Assembly: GCA_910577655.1 (NCBI GenBank)
Contig: CAJTOW010000007.1
Location: forward strand, 1-21,865
Length of the DNA stretch: 21,865 nt
Reading direction: 5' to 3'
Origin: an uncultured Lachnospiraceae bacterium
GTDB lineage: Bacteria; Bacillota; Clostridia; Lachnospirales; Lachnospiraceae
The notes under the pieces were generated by a model. The model was given only the letters and a program-made list of their open reading frames with translations, was not told the DNA's origin and did no database searches. Below are positions 14,288 through 21,041 of this stretch, in pieces (positions within the stretch are counted from its first letter, which is position 1; every line of letters starts with the position of its first letter). The translations under genes were made by a program, and so were the position numbers.

Positions 14288-14371
14288 GCAGCCAACAGCA
14301 GCTGGAACGTGCGGACTGCCGTGAGGAGCTGCTGCAGCCAACAGCCGCCCGGAACGTGCGGACTGCCGTGA
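14288..14371 (+). repeat. Direct repeat in the DUF1653-uvrC intergenic region
   Basis: GCAGCCAACAGC occurs at 14288-14299 and 14334-14345, and a 21-nt block starting GGAACGTGCGGACTG occurs at 14304-14324 and 14351-14371, so a segment of about 37 nt is duplicated in tandem with a 46-47 nt period. CAGCAGCT (14296-14303) can also pair with AGCTGCTG (14327-14334). The 152-nt gap holds no open frame of note. Confidence 0.75.
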
Positions 14372-14431
14372 ATAGCCACGGCCGCCCGGGGACTGTCCGG
14401 ATGGTTATGTTTTCCAGCAGGAGGTTTACAG

Positions 14432-16330
14432 GTGTTTAATATTGAAGAAGAGTTGAAGAGGCTGCCGTCCCAGCCTGGTGTCTATATCATGCACGATGCC
14501 AGGGACGAGATCATCTATGTAGGGAAGGCTATCAGCCTGAAAAACCGCGTTCGCCAGTATTTCCAGAGCAGCCGGAACAAGACGGCCAAGATCGAGCAGA
14601 TGGTCTCACGGATTGCCAGGTTCGAGTATATCGTCACGGACTCGGAGATGGAGGCCCTGGTTCTGGAGTGTAACCTGATCAAGGAACACCGGCCCCGCTA
14701 CAACACCATGCTGAAGGACGACAAGGCTTATCCATATATTAAGGTGACGGTGTCTGAGGCATTTCCACGAGTGCTTCTGGCCAGAACCATGAAAAAGGAT
14801 AAGAATAAGTACTTCGGCCCTTACACCAGTGCCGGGGCGGTGAAGGACACCATTGATCTGCTCCACAAGATCTACCGGATCCGCACCTGCAGCCGGAACC
14901 TTCCCAGGGATGCGGGAAAGGAGCGTCCCTGCCTGAACTACCATATCCACCAGTGTGATGCCCCATGCCAGGGAGAGGTCACCAGGGAGGCTTACGGAGA
15001 ACATATTGCCCAGGCGCTTGAATTTTTAAATGGCAGGTATGAGCGTGTTCTGGAGCTGCTTGAGGGGAAGATGATGCAGGCATCGGAGGCTATGGATTTC
15101 GAGAAGGCCATCGAATACCGGGATCTTTTGGAGAATGTGAAAAAAGTGGCCCAGAAGCAGAAGATCACCAGCAGCAGTATGGAGGACAGGGATATCATCG
15201 CCATGGCCAGGGACGAAGAGGACGCGGTGGTGCAGGTATTTTTCGTGCGGGAGGGAAGACTCATCGGACGGGATCATTTCCATGTAACGGTGGCTACGGC
15301 GGAGAACCAGTCTCAGATCCTGACCAGCTTTGTGAAGCAGTTCTATGCAGGTACGCCCTTCCTGCCCAAGGAGCTGTGGATCCAGGAGGAGCTGGAGGAC
15401 AGCCAGGTAATCGCCCAGTGGCTCAGCGCCAGGAAGGGCCAGAAGGTACGGATCACGGTGCCCAGGATCGGCCAGAAGGAGAAGCTGGTGGAGCTGGCCC
15501 AGAAGAACGCCCAGATGGTTCTATCCCAGGACAAGGAGAAGATCAAGCAGGAGGAGCTGCGGACCATCGGCGCTATGAACCAGGTGGCCGGATGGCTGGG
15601 GCTTGCGGGGGTGAAACGGATCGAGGCCTTCGATATCTCCAATATCTCTGGATACGAGTCCGTAGGTTCCATGATCGTCTACGAGAACGGCAGGCCCAGA
15701 CGCAGTGATTACCGGAAGTTCCGGATCCGGACTGTGGTTGGGCCCAATGATTACGCCTCCATGCGGGAGGTGCTGACCAGACGGTTCACCCATGGGATCA
15801 GTGAATGGGAGCAGATCCGGCAGCAGGGCGGGGAGACGGACTTTGGAAGCTTCACCCGGTTTCCGGATCTTCTGATGATGGACGGAGGACGGGGACAGGT
15901 GAACATTGCCCTGGAGGTTCTTAAGGAGCTGAAGCTGGATATCCCGGTGTGCGGTATGGTCAAGGATGACAACCATAGGACCAGGGGGCTGTATTACCAG
16001 AATGTGGAGATCCCCATAGACCGGCACTCTGAGGGCTTCCGCCTGATCACCCGGATCCAGGACGAGGCCCACCGGTTTGCTATAGAGTATCACCGGAGCC
16101 TCAGGGGGAAGGACCAGGTACATTCGGTGCTGGATGATATACCAGGTATTGGAAATACCAGACGCAAGGCGCTGATGCGTCAGTTTAAGTCTCTGGAAGC
16201 TATCCGGGAGGCTACTCTGAAGGAGCTGTCCGGGGTTCCGGGGATGAACAGTCGGGCAGCGGAGAGTGTATATACATTTTTTCATACAGAGCCCGTTTCA
16301 CAGGCATCGGATCCTGAAAAATCATCGTAG
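14432..16330 (+). CDS. uvrC: Excinuclease ABC subunit C (UvrC)
   Basis: A 632-residue UvrC, the nuclease that makes both incisions in nucleotide excision repair after UvrA/UvrB damage recognition. The GIY-YIG nuclease is at about 14-95 (GVYIMHDA...IIYVGKA), followed by a four-Cys-like region (CSRNLPRD...CLNYHIHQCDAPC), the UVR/UvrB-binding motif (MDFEKAIEYRDLLENV, about 217-232), the RNase H-like endonuclease domain (AFDISNISG... LLMMDGGRGQVN, about 395-500), and a helix-hairpin-helix pair at the end (IPGIGNTRRKAL, VPGMNSRAAESVY). Length is normal. The start is GTG at 14432 with AGGAGG 7 nt upstream. All key motifs are present. Confidence 0.97.
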   Translation: MFNIEEELKRLPSQPGVYIMHDARDEIIYVGKAISLKNRVRQYFQSSRNKTAKIEQMVSRIARFEYIVTDSEMEALVLECNLIKEHRPRYNTMLKDDKAYPYIKVTVSEAFPRVLLARTMKKDKNKYFGPYTSAGAVKDTIDLLHKIYRIRTCSRNLPRDAGKERPCLNYHIHQCDAPCQGEVTREAYGEHIAQALEFLNGRYERVLELLEGKMMQASEAMDFEKAIEYRDLLENVKKVAQKQKITSSSMEDRDIIAMARDEEDAVVQVFFVREGRLIGRDHFHVTVATAENQSQILTSFVKQFYAGTPFLPKELWIQEELEDSQVIAQWLSARKGQKVRITVPRIGQKEKLVELAQKNAQMVLSQDKEKIKQEELRTIGAMNQVAGWLGLAGVKRIEAFDISNISGYESVGSMIVYENGRPRRSDYRKFRIRTVVGPNDYASMREVLTRRFTHGISEWEQIRQQGGETDFGSFTRFPDLLMMDGGRGQVNIALEVLKELKLDIPVCGMVKDDNHRTRGLYYQNVEIPIDRHSEGFRLITRIQDEAHRFAIEYHRSLRGKDQVHSVLDDIPGIGNTRRKALMRQFKSLEAIREATLKELSGVPGMNSRAAESVYTFFHTEPVSQASDPEKSS

Positions 16331-16445
16331 GAGAAAATATTCCGGCAGCCAAAATGACAGCCCGCGGCAGATGGCTGAAGTGCGGCTTCTGCCTGTCAAA
16401 GACCGGTGGATGACAGGATTCCGGCAGCAGGAGGCAAATCCCAGG

Positions 16446-16474
16446 ATGACAAGCGGGCGCTTTTGTGCTACTAT
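16446..16474 (+). promoter_or_regulatory. Promoter of hprK-murB-rapZ-whiA-crh
   Basis: ATGACA (16446-16451, 5/6 to consensus) and TACTAT (16469-16474) are 17 bp apart with TGC before the -10 (extended -10). It lies about 40 nt upstream of the hprK ATG in the 185-nt gap after uvrC. No clear terminator for uvrC is seen in 16331-16445. Confidence 0.6.
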
Positions 16475-16515
16475 AGGTTTACCTTTAAGTAGAAACGTAA
16501 AGAAGAGGTGCAGTT

Positions 16516-17445
16516 ATGTTTGGAGTGACCATTACGGAATTAATGAACAAGATGAATCTGACCAGCGTGACCCCGGAGATTGATACGGACAAGATTGTTC
16601 TGTCTCATCCGGATGTGAACCGTCCTGCCCTGCAGCTGGCGGGATTTTTCGATCATTTTGACAATGAACGGGTTCAGATCATCGGCTTTGTGGAGCAGGA
16701 GTACGTCAAGACCCTGACCAGGGAGCAGAAGATCCAGATCTATGAGAAGCTGCTTTCCAGCGAGATCCCTTGTCTGGTATACAGCCGCGGGCTGACCCCG
16801 GATGCGGATATACTGGATTTCTGCCGCCGTTACCAGGTGCCCTGCTTTACATCCGAGCAGACGACTTGTGGGCTGATGGCCAAGATCATACGCTGGCTTA
16901 ACGAGCGGCTGGCTCCCAGCATCAGCATCCATGGGGTTCTTGTGGATGTATTCGGTGAGGGTGTCCTGATCATGGGCGAGAGCGGCATCGGCAAGAGCGA
17001 GGCAGCCCTGGAGCTGATCAAGCGGGGCCACCGCCTGGTGACCGATGATGTGGTAGTGATCCGCAAGATCAGCGACGAGAGCCTCATTGGGAGCGCGCCG
17101 GATATTACCAAGCATTTTATTGAGCTGCGCGGCATAGGGATTATTGATGTCAAATCTTTGTTTGGCGTTGAGAGTGTGAAGGATGTCCAGTCCATCGACA
17201 TGGTGATCAAGCTGGAGGACTGGAATAAGGATAAGGAGTATGACCGCCTGGGTCTGGAGGACCAGTACACCGAATTTCTGGGGAATAAGGTGGTCTGCCA
17301 CAATATTCCTATCCGTCCGGGCCGGAACCTGGCTATCATTGTGGAGTCGGCCGCAGTCAACTACCGCCAGAAAAAGATGGGCTACAACGCAGCCAAGGAG
17401 CTGTACAACCGTGTCCAGGCGAACCTGGGCAATTCCGAGCTCTGA
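16516..17445 (+). CDS. hprK: HPr kinase/phosphorylase HprK
   Basis: A 309-residue bifunctional enzyme that phosphorylates HPr (and Crh) on Ser46 with ATP or PPi and removes the phosphate again, controlling carbon catabolite repression. The N-terminal domain spans about 1-130. Catalytic features are His139 (SIHGVLVDVFG), Walker A GESGIGKS at 154-161, ELRGIGIIDVKSLFGVESV, which is the HprK signature around 203-221, and a Tyr/Lys-rich C-terminal helix. Length equals other Firmicutes HprK. ATG 16516 has AGAGGTG 5 nt upstream. In this window the likely target, an HPr-like protein, is encoded four genes downstream. Confidence 0.97.
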   Translation: MFGVTITELMNKMNLTSVTPEIDTDKIVLSHPDVNRPALQLAGFFDHFDNERVQIIGFVEQEYVKTLTREQKIQIYEKLLSSEIPCLVYSRGLTPDADILDFCRRYQVPCFTSEQTTCGLMAKIIRWLNERLAPSISIHGVLVDVFGEGVLIMGESGIGKSEAALELIKRGHRLVTDDVVVIRKISDESLIGSAPDITKHFIELRGIGIIDVKSLFGVESVKDVQSIDMVIKLEDWNKDKEYDRLGLEDQYTEFLGNKVVCHNIPIRPGRNLAIIVESAAVNYRQKKMGYNAAKELYNRVQANLGNSEL

Positions 17446-17602
17446 CGCTGCGTGATGCTGCGGCAGTGTCTGCCTGCCGGTGCATATTGTGTGATGCCGT
17501 GAGAGCATCAGACGGCCGGTGCATGCAGCAGGAGGAGCTGCCGGTGATACTGTGAAAAACCGTGCGGGAACCATATCTTATAAGGTCAGGGGGGCTTAGC
17601 AT

Positions 17603-18505
17603 ATGTTTTTGGAGAAGCTGGAGACAATTCTGCCAGAGGAAAGACTCCGTGAGAAGGAGCTCATGGATACCCACACCACATTCCGGACCGGAGGGCCTGC
17701 GGACTATTATGTGGAACCTGAGAACCGGGAGCAGCTTGCCGCCGTGCTGGCTCTCTGCCGGGAACAGGGCGTGCCCTTCTATATCCTTGGAAATGGAAGC
17801 AATCTCCTGGTGGGGGATAAGGGCTACCGGGGGGTGATGGTCTCCATGGGACGGGCCTGGTCCCGGATCCTTGTGGAAGGATGTTACATCCGGGCCGGGG
17901 CAGGCGCGGTCCTTTCGGCGGTGGCCAGAGAGGCCCAGAAGAATGGCCTGACCGGGCTGGAATTCGCCGCAGGGATACCAGGAACCGTCGGAGGGGCTGT
18001 GGTGATGAATGCGGGGGCTTACGGCTCCGAGATGTCCGGGGTCCTGACCCGGGTCACGGTGCTGGCACCGGACGGGCAGTTCCTTGTCCTTGGGGCTGGA
18101 GAGCTGGAGCTGGGCTACAGAAGAAGCTGCATTCCGGAACGGGAGTATGTGGTTCTGGATGCAGAGTTTAAGCTGGTGCCTGGAGATCCGGAGCGGATCC
18201 AGGCTTATATGAATGAGCTTTCAATGAAGCGCCGGTCCAGACAGCCTCTGGAGTATCCAAGCGCCGGCAGCACCTTCAAGCGTCCGGAGGGGTATTTCGC
18301 CGGGAAGCTGATTCAGGATGCCGGTCTGGGGGGATTTGCCGTAGGGGGCGCCCAGGTCTCAGAAAAGCATTGCGGCTTTGTGATCAACAGAGGCGGAGCA
18401 CTGGCATCCGATATTATGGAACTGTGCCGGATCATCCAGACCAGAGTAAGGGATCAGTATGGTGTGGAGCTTGAGATGGAAGTGAAGGTTTTAGGAGATT
18501 TTTAA
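17603..18505 (+). CDS. murB: UDP-N-acetylenolpyruvoylglucosamine reductase MurB
   Basis: A 300-residue FAD-dependent reductase making UDP-MurNAc in peptidoglycan precursor synthesis. The FAD-binding region shows THTTFRTGGPADYYVEP (about 23-39), ILGNGSNLLVGDKGYRG and GIPGTVGGAVVMNAGAYG (about 124-141). The catalytic segment is YPSAGSTFKRP, Ser223, with the C-terminal Glu293 in EVKVLG. It lacks the extra lobe of type I enzymes, so it is a type II MurB as expected in Firmicutes. ATG 17603 has AGGGGGG 8 nt upstream. The 157-nt gap after hprK contains a short hairpin (17492-17510) and repeats of GCCGGTGCAT but no terminator-like T-run. Confidence 0.96.
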   Translation: MFLEKLETILPEERLREKELMDTHTTFRTGGPADYYVEPENREQLAAVLALCREQGVPFYILGNGSNLLVGDKGYRGVMVSMGRAWSRILVEGCYIRAGAGAVLSAVAREAQKNGLTGLEFAAGIPGTVGGAVVMNAGAYGSEMSGVLTRVTVLAPDGQFLVLGAGELELGYRRSCIPEREYVVLDAEFKLVPGDPERIQAYMNELSMKRRSRQPLEYPSAGSTFKRPEGYFAGKLIQDAGLGGFAVGGAQVSEKHCGFVINRGGALASDIMELCRIIQTRVRDQYGVELEMEVKVLGDF

Positions 18506-18561
18506 GGGGCTTTTTCAGAATTTTTTGACAACTGGAATACGGGATTTTTGGAGGATAAAAC

Positions 18562-19440
18562 GTGAAGCTGGTGATTGTGACCGGGATGTCCGGAGCAGGA
18601 AAAACGATCGCATTGAAGATGCTGGAGGATCTGGGTTTTTATTGTGTTGACAACATGCCGATTCCTTTGATGGAGCCCTTTACCCAGCTGGCTATGGAGA
18701 AGCCTTCTGCCCATGAGCGGATGGCGCTGGGGATTGATATCCGCAGCGGGGAGGAGCTTCCCCGGCTGCAGCATGTGCTGGAAGAATGGAAGGAAGACGG
18801 AATGTCCTGCCAGATCTTGTTTCTGGATGCCGGTGATGAGACTCTGGTGAAACGCTACAAGGAGACACGGCGTTCCCACCCCCTGGCGGGCAAGGGACGG
18901 GTGGATACCGGGATCCGTCTGGAACGGGAAAGGCTGGCGTTTCTGAAACAGAAGGCGGATTTTATCATTGATACCAGCCAGCTTCTTACCAGGGAACTGC
19001 GGCAGGAGCTGGAAAAGATCTTCCAGGAGGATCAGAAGTACCAGAATCTGTTCATCACAGTCCTGTCCTTCGGATTCAAATACGGGATTCCGGCAGATGC
19101 GGATCTGGTATTTGATGTGCGGTTCCTGCCCAATCCCTACTATGTGGAGCAGCTGCGCCACCATACAGGGGAGGAGCCCCAGGTTCAGGCATATGTCCAC
19201 CAGGGCGGGACAGCCAGGGAGTTTATCAACAAGCTGTCGGACATGCTGGAATTTCTGATTCCCAATTATATTCTGGAGGGGAAGAACCAGCTGGTAGTGG
19301 CTGTGGGCTGTACCGGCGGCAAGCACCGGTCCGTGACCGTAGCCAGGGAGCTGTACCAGTATCTGGAGCGTCATGAGGAATTTGGTCTGAAGATCGAACA
19401 CAGGGATATCCATAAGGACCGGGTCCGGTCCGGAGGATAA
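18562..19440 (+). CDS. rapZ: RNase adapter / nucleotide-binding protein RapZ (YvcJ)
   Basis: A 292-residue RapZ/YvcJ. The N-terminal P-loop domain has Walker A GMSGAGKT at 8-15 and DLGFYCVDNMP. The C-terminal domain has SFGFKYGIPADADLVFDVRF-like sequence (about 172-191), LPNPYY and the phosphosugar-binding GCTGGKHRSV (about 251-260). In Escherichia coli RapZ senses GlcN6P and controls GlmS synthesis via small RNAs; in Gram-positives the protein is an NTP hydrolase with a less clear role. The start is GTG at 18562 with GGAGG 7 nt upstream. It is followed directly by whiA; the usual yvcK between them is absent. Confidence 0.95.
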   Translation: MKLVIVTGMSGAGKTIALKMLEDLGFYCVDNMPIPLMEPFTQLAMEKPSAHERMALGIDIRSGEELPRLQHVLEEWKEDGMSCQILFLDAGDETLVKRYKETRRSHPLAGKGRVDTGIRLERERLAFLKQKADFIIDTSQLLTRELRQELEKIFQEDQKYQNLFITVLSFGFKYGIPADADLVFDVRFLPNPYYVEQLRHHTGEEPQVQAYVHQGGTAREFINKLSDMLEFLIPNYILEGKNQLVVAVGCTGGKHRSVTVARELYQYLERHEEFGLKIEHRDIHKDRVRSGG

Positions 19441-19540
19441 TGACCGGCAGATGCCAGGATGCCTTCTGGCAAATGGGGAAACTCAGGCAGGATACCCCCT
19501 GGATTTGTTGGAATAATCAGCCGGGAAGAGGTCGGGGAGC

Positions 19541-20506
19541 ATGTCATTTTCATCCAGTGTAAAAGAAGAATTGTCCCGGCAGCTTACAGCTGCCAGACAC
19601 TGCCAGATCGCTGAGATCGCCGCCATCATCAGCTTGTGCGGACGGATCCAGATCTCGGAGATGGATCATTATAAACTGAAAATCCACACCGAAAACGTTG
19701 CAGTTGCAAGAAAGTACTTTACATTATTGAAAAAAACATTTAATATAAGAATTGATGTCTCGATCCGTCAGGGTATGGGGAGTCACCAGAATCACAGCTA
19801 TGCGGTGGGTGTCAGCCGCCATGAGGATGCAGTCCGGGTCCTTAAGGCTGCCAAGCTGATGACGCCGGATGGGGAGATACAGGAGAATCTGTCCCTGACG
19901 CAGAATGTAGTCATCCAGCAGAGCTGCTGCAGGCGCGCATTTATCAGAGGTGCCTTCCTGGCGGCAGGTTCTATCAGTGATCCTGAAAGGTTCTATCATT
20001 TTGAAATCGCATGTGTGGCACAGGCCAAGGCGATACAGCTTAAGGAGCTGATCCTTTCCTTTGGTCTGGACGCGCGGATCGTACAGCGTAAGAAGTACTT
20101 CGTGGTCTATATCAAGGAAGGAAGCCAGATCGTGGATGCCCTGAATGTGATGGAAGCACCCTTGTCGCTGATGGAGCTGGAGAATATCCGGATATTGAAA
20201 GAAATGCGCGGCAGTGTGAACCGTAAGGTGAACTGCGAGACCGCCAACATCAACAAGACAGTGTCGGCGGCAGTGAAACAGATTGAGGATATCACTTATA
20301 TTCGGGACAGGGTTGGATTTGGCGGACTGCCGGAGAATCTTCAGGAGATAGCCAGACTTCGTCTGGAAAGGCCGGAGGCCACGCTTAAGGAGCTCGGGGA
20401 AGCTCTTGATCCGCCAGTAGGTAAATCCGGTGTGAACCACCGGTTGAGGAAACTTGGCGATATCGCAGAAAGACTACGGGACGACAGTCCGCAGTCACGG
20501 ACGTAG
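19541..20506 (+). CDS. whiA: DNA-binding protein WhiA
   Basis: A 321-residue WhiA (YvcL), a homolog of LAGLIDADG homing endonucleases fused to a C-terminal helix-turn-helix; in Firmicutes it affects cell division and chromosome segregation, in Streptomyces it is a sporulation regulator. The start MSFSSSVKEELSRQ, the RRAFIRGAFLAAGSISDP block (about 131-148) and the C-terminal HTH (LRLERPEATLKELGEAL...KSGVNHRLRKL, about 265-310) are family-typical. ATG 19541 has GAAGAGG about 9 nt upstream. The 100-nt gap before it holds only a weak 6-bp hairpin (19452-19471). Confidence 0.95.
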   Translation: MSFSSSVKEELSRQLTAARHCQIAEIAAIISLCGRIQISEMDHYKLKIHTENVAVARKYFTLLKKTFNIRIDVSIRQGMGSHQNHSYAVGVSRHEDAVRVLKAAKLMTPDGEIQENLSLTQNVVIQQSCCRRAFIRGAFLAAGSISDPERFYHFEIACVAQAKAIQLKELILSFGLDARIVQRKKYFVVYIKEGSQIVDALNVMEAPLSLMELENIRILKEMRGSVNRKVNCETANINKTVSAAVKQIEDITYIRDRVGFGGLPENLQEIARLRLERPEATLKELGEALDPPVGKSGVNHRLRKLGDIAERLRDDSPQSRT

Positions 20507-20537
20507 CATCGCGTCCGCAGCAATGAGGAGGATAATT

Positions 20538-20789
20538 ATGTTGAAGAAGACAGTCACGATTGGACTTGTATCTGGTCTTGAGGCAAGGCCGGTAGCTATG
20601 CTGGTACAGATTGCCAGTCAGTATGAAAGTATGATTTATGTGGAGACCCAGAATGCACGCGTCAATGCGAAGAGCATTATGGGGATGATGACCCTTGGCA
20701 TGGGTGCAGGTGAGGAGATCACGGTTTCTGCTGATGGTGCAGACGAGGCAGTGGCTATGAGTGAAATCGAGAAATATCTGAGAGGCTGA
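20538..20789 (+). CDS. crh: HPr-family regulatory protein, Crh-like, with Glu15 in place of His15
   Basis: An 83-residue HPr-fold protein. In HPr the motif GIHARP carries His15, phosphorylated by PTS enzyme I; here it reads GLEARP, with Glu15 (codon GAG at 20580-20582). Ser46, the HprK target, is kept in NAKSIMGMM (AGC at 20673-20675), and Arg17 is kept. Bacillus Crh has Gln15 and Ser46, so this is Crh-like: it could be phosphorylated by HprK and act with CcpA, but not carry PTS phosphate by the usual route. ATG 20538 with GAGGAGGAT 6 nt upstream is preferred over 20454, which would add 28 residues overlapping whiA. Position after whiA matches crh in Bacillus. Orthology is inferred from residues and synteny; a divergent HPr paralog is the alternative. 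Confidence 0.85.
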   Translation: MLKKTVTIGLVSGLEARPVAMLVQIASQYESMIYVETQNARVNAKSIMGMMTLGMGAGEEITVSADGADEAVAMSEIEKYLRG

Positions 20790-20817
20790 CTTATATCTTG
20801 TTGACATAATAGATTCT

Positions 20818-20848
20818 GGGCAGGTACCTGGCGGTGCCTGCCTCTTTT
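20818..20848 (+). terminator. Intrinsic terminator after the Crh-like gene
   Basis: GGCAGGTACC (20819-20828), loop TGGC and GGTGCCTGCC (20833-20842) form a 10-bp stem with one U-G pair, followed by TCTTTTAT. It lies about 30 nt after the stop at 20789 and would end the hprK-murB-rapZ-whiA-crh transcript. Confidence 0.85.
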
Positions 20849-20875
20849 ATAAAGGATAACAGTTCAGACGGGCAG

Positions 20876-20942
20876 CAGCTTATGTAAGAAACAGTGTTGC
20901 AAACGTGTTCTTGTTTGCATAAGCAGTTTCTTACATAAGCTG
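20876..20942. repeat. 67-nt imperfect palindrome between the Crh-like gene and dnaE
   Basis: Arms 20876-20892 and 20926-20942 are perfect 17-bp inverses (CAGCTTATGTAAGAAAC). Inside, TGCAAAC (20898-20904) pairs with GTTTGCA (20913-20919) around an 8-nt loop, almost on the same centre. No T-run follows. It could be a short mobile repeat, a protein-binding site, or an RNA hairpin; its AT-rich composition differs from the GC-rich flanks. Confidence 0.75.
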
Positions 20943-20946
20943 ATAT

Positions 20947-20998
20947 CGGGCGGCCGCCCGAGGCTTCCTGTCCCCGGCGCATTTCGGGGGGCAGGAAG
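20947..20998. repeat. Two GC-rich palindromes upstream of dnaE
   Basis: CGGGCGGCCGCCCG (20947-20960) is a perfect 14-bp palindrome. Next to it, CTTCCTGTCCCC (20964-20975) pairs with GGGGGCAGGAAG (20987-20998), 12 bp with one U-G. Neither has a T-tract. Together with the terminator and the 67-nt palindrome they fill nearly all of the 252-nt gap 20790-21041; no convincing dnaE promoter was found there. Confidence 0.6.
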
Positions 20999-21041
20999 AT
21001 GCCCGTCGTGGCGCAGGAAAATATGATAAGGGGGAAACACA

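Noticed and set aside
16540..17574. 344-codon minus-strand open frame opposite hprK
   Set aside because: HprK motifs on the plus strand are complete; the minus frame has no domain or RBS.
18525..18530. TTGACA box before rapZ as a promoter
   Set aside because: No -10-like sequence exists 16-18 bp downstream (TTGGAG is found); the gap is only 56 nt in an operon.
20454..20537. Upstream in-frame start for the Crh-like protein
   Set aside because: The extra 28 residues overlap whiA and the HPr fold starts at 20538 with a strong RBS; residue numbering then matches HPr exactly (15, 17, 46).
20801..20806. TTGACA box after the Crh-like gene as a dnaE promoter
   Set aside because: The position for a -10 falls in the terminator stem (GTACCT), with no good match.
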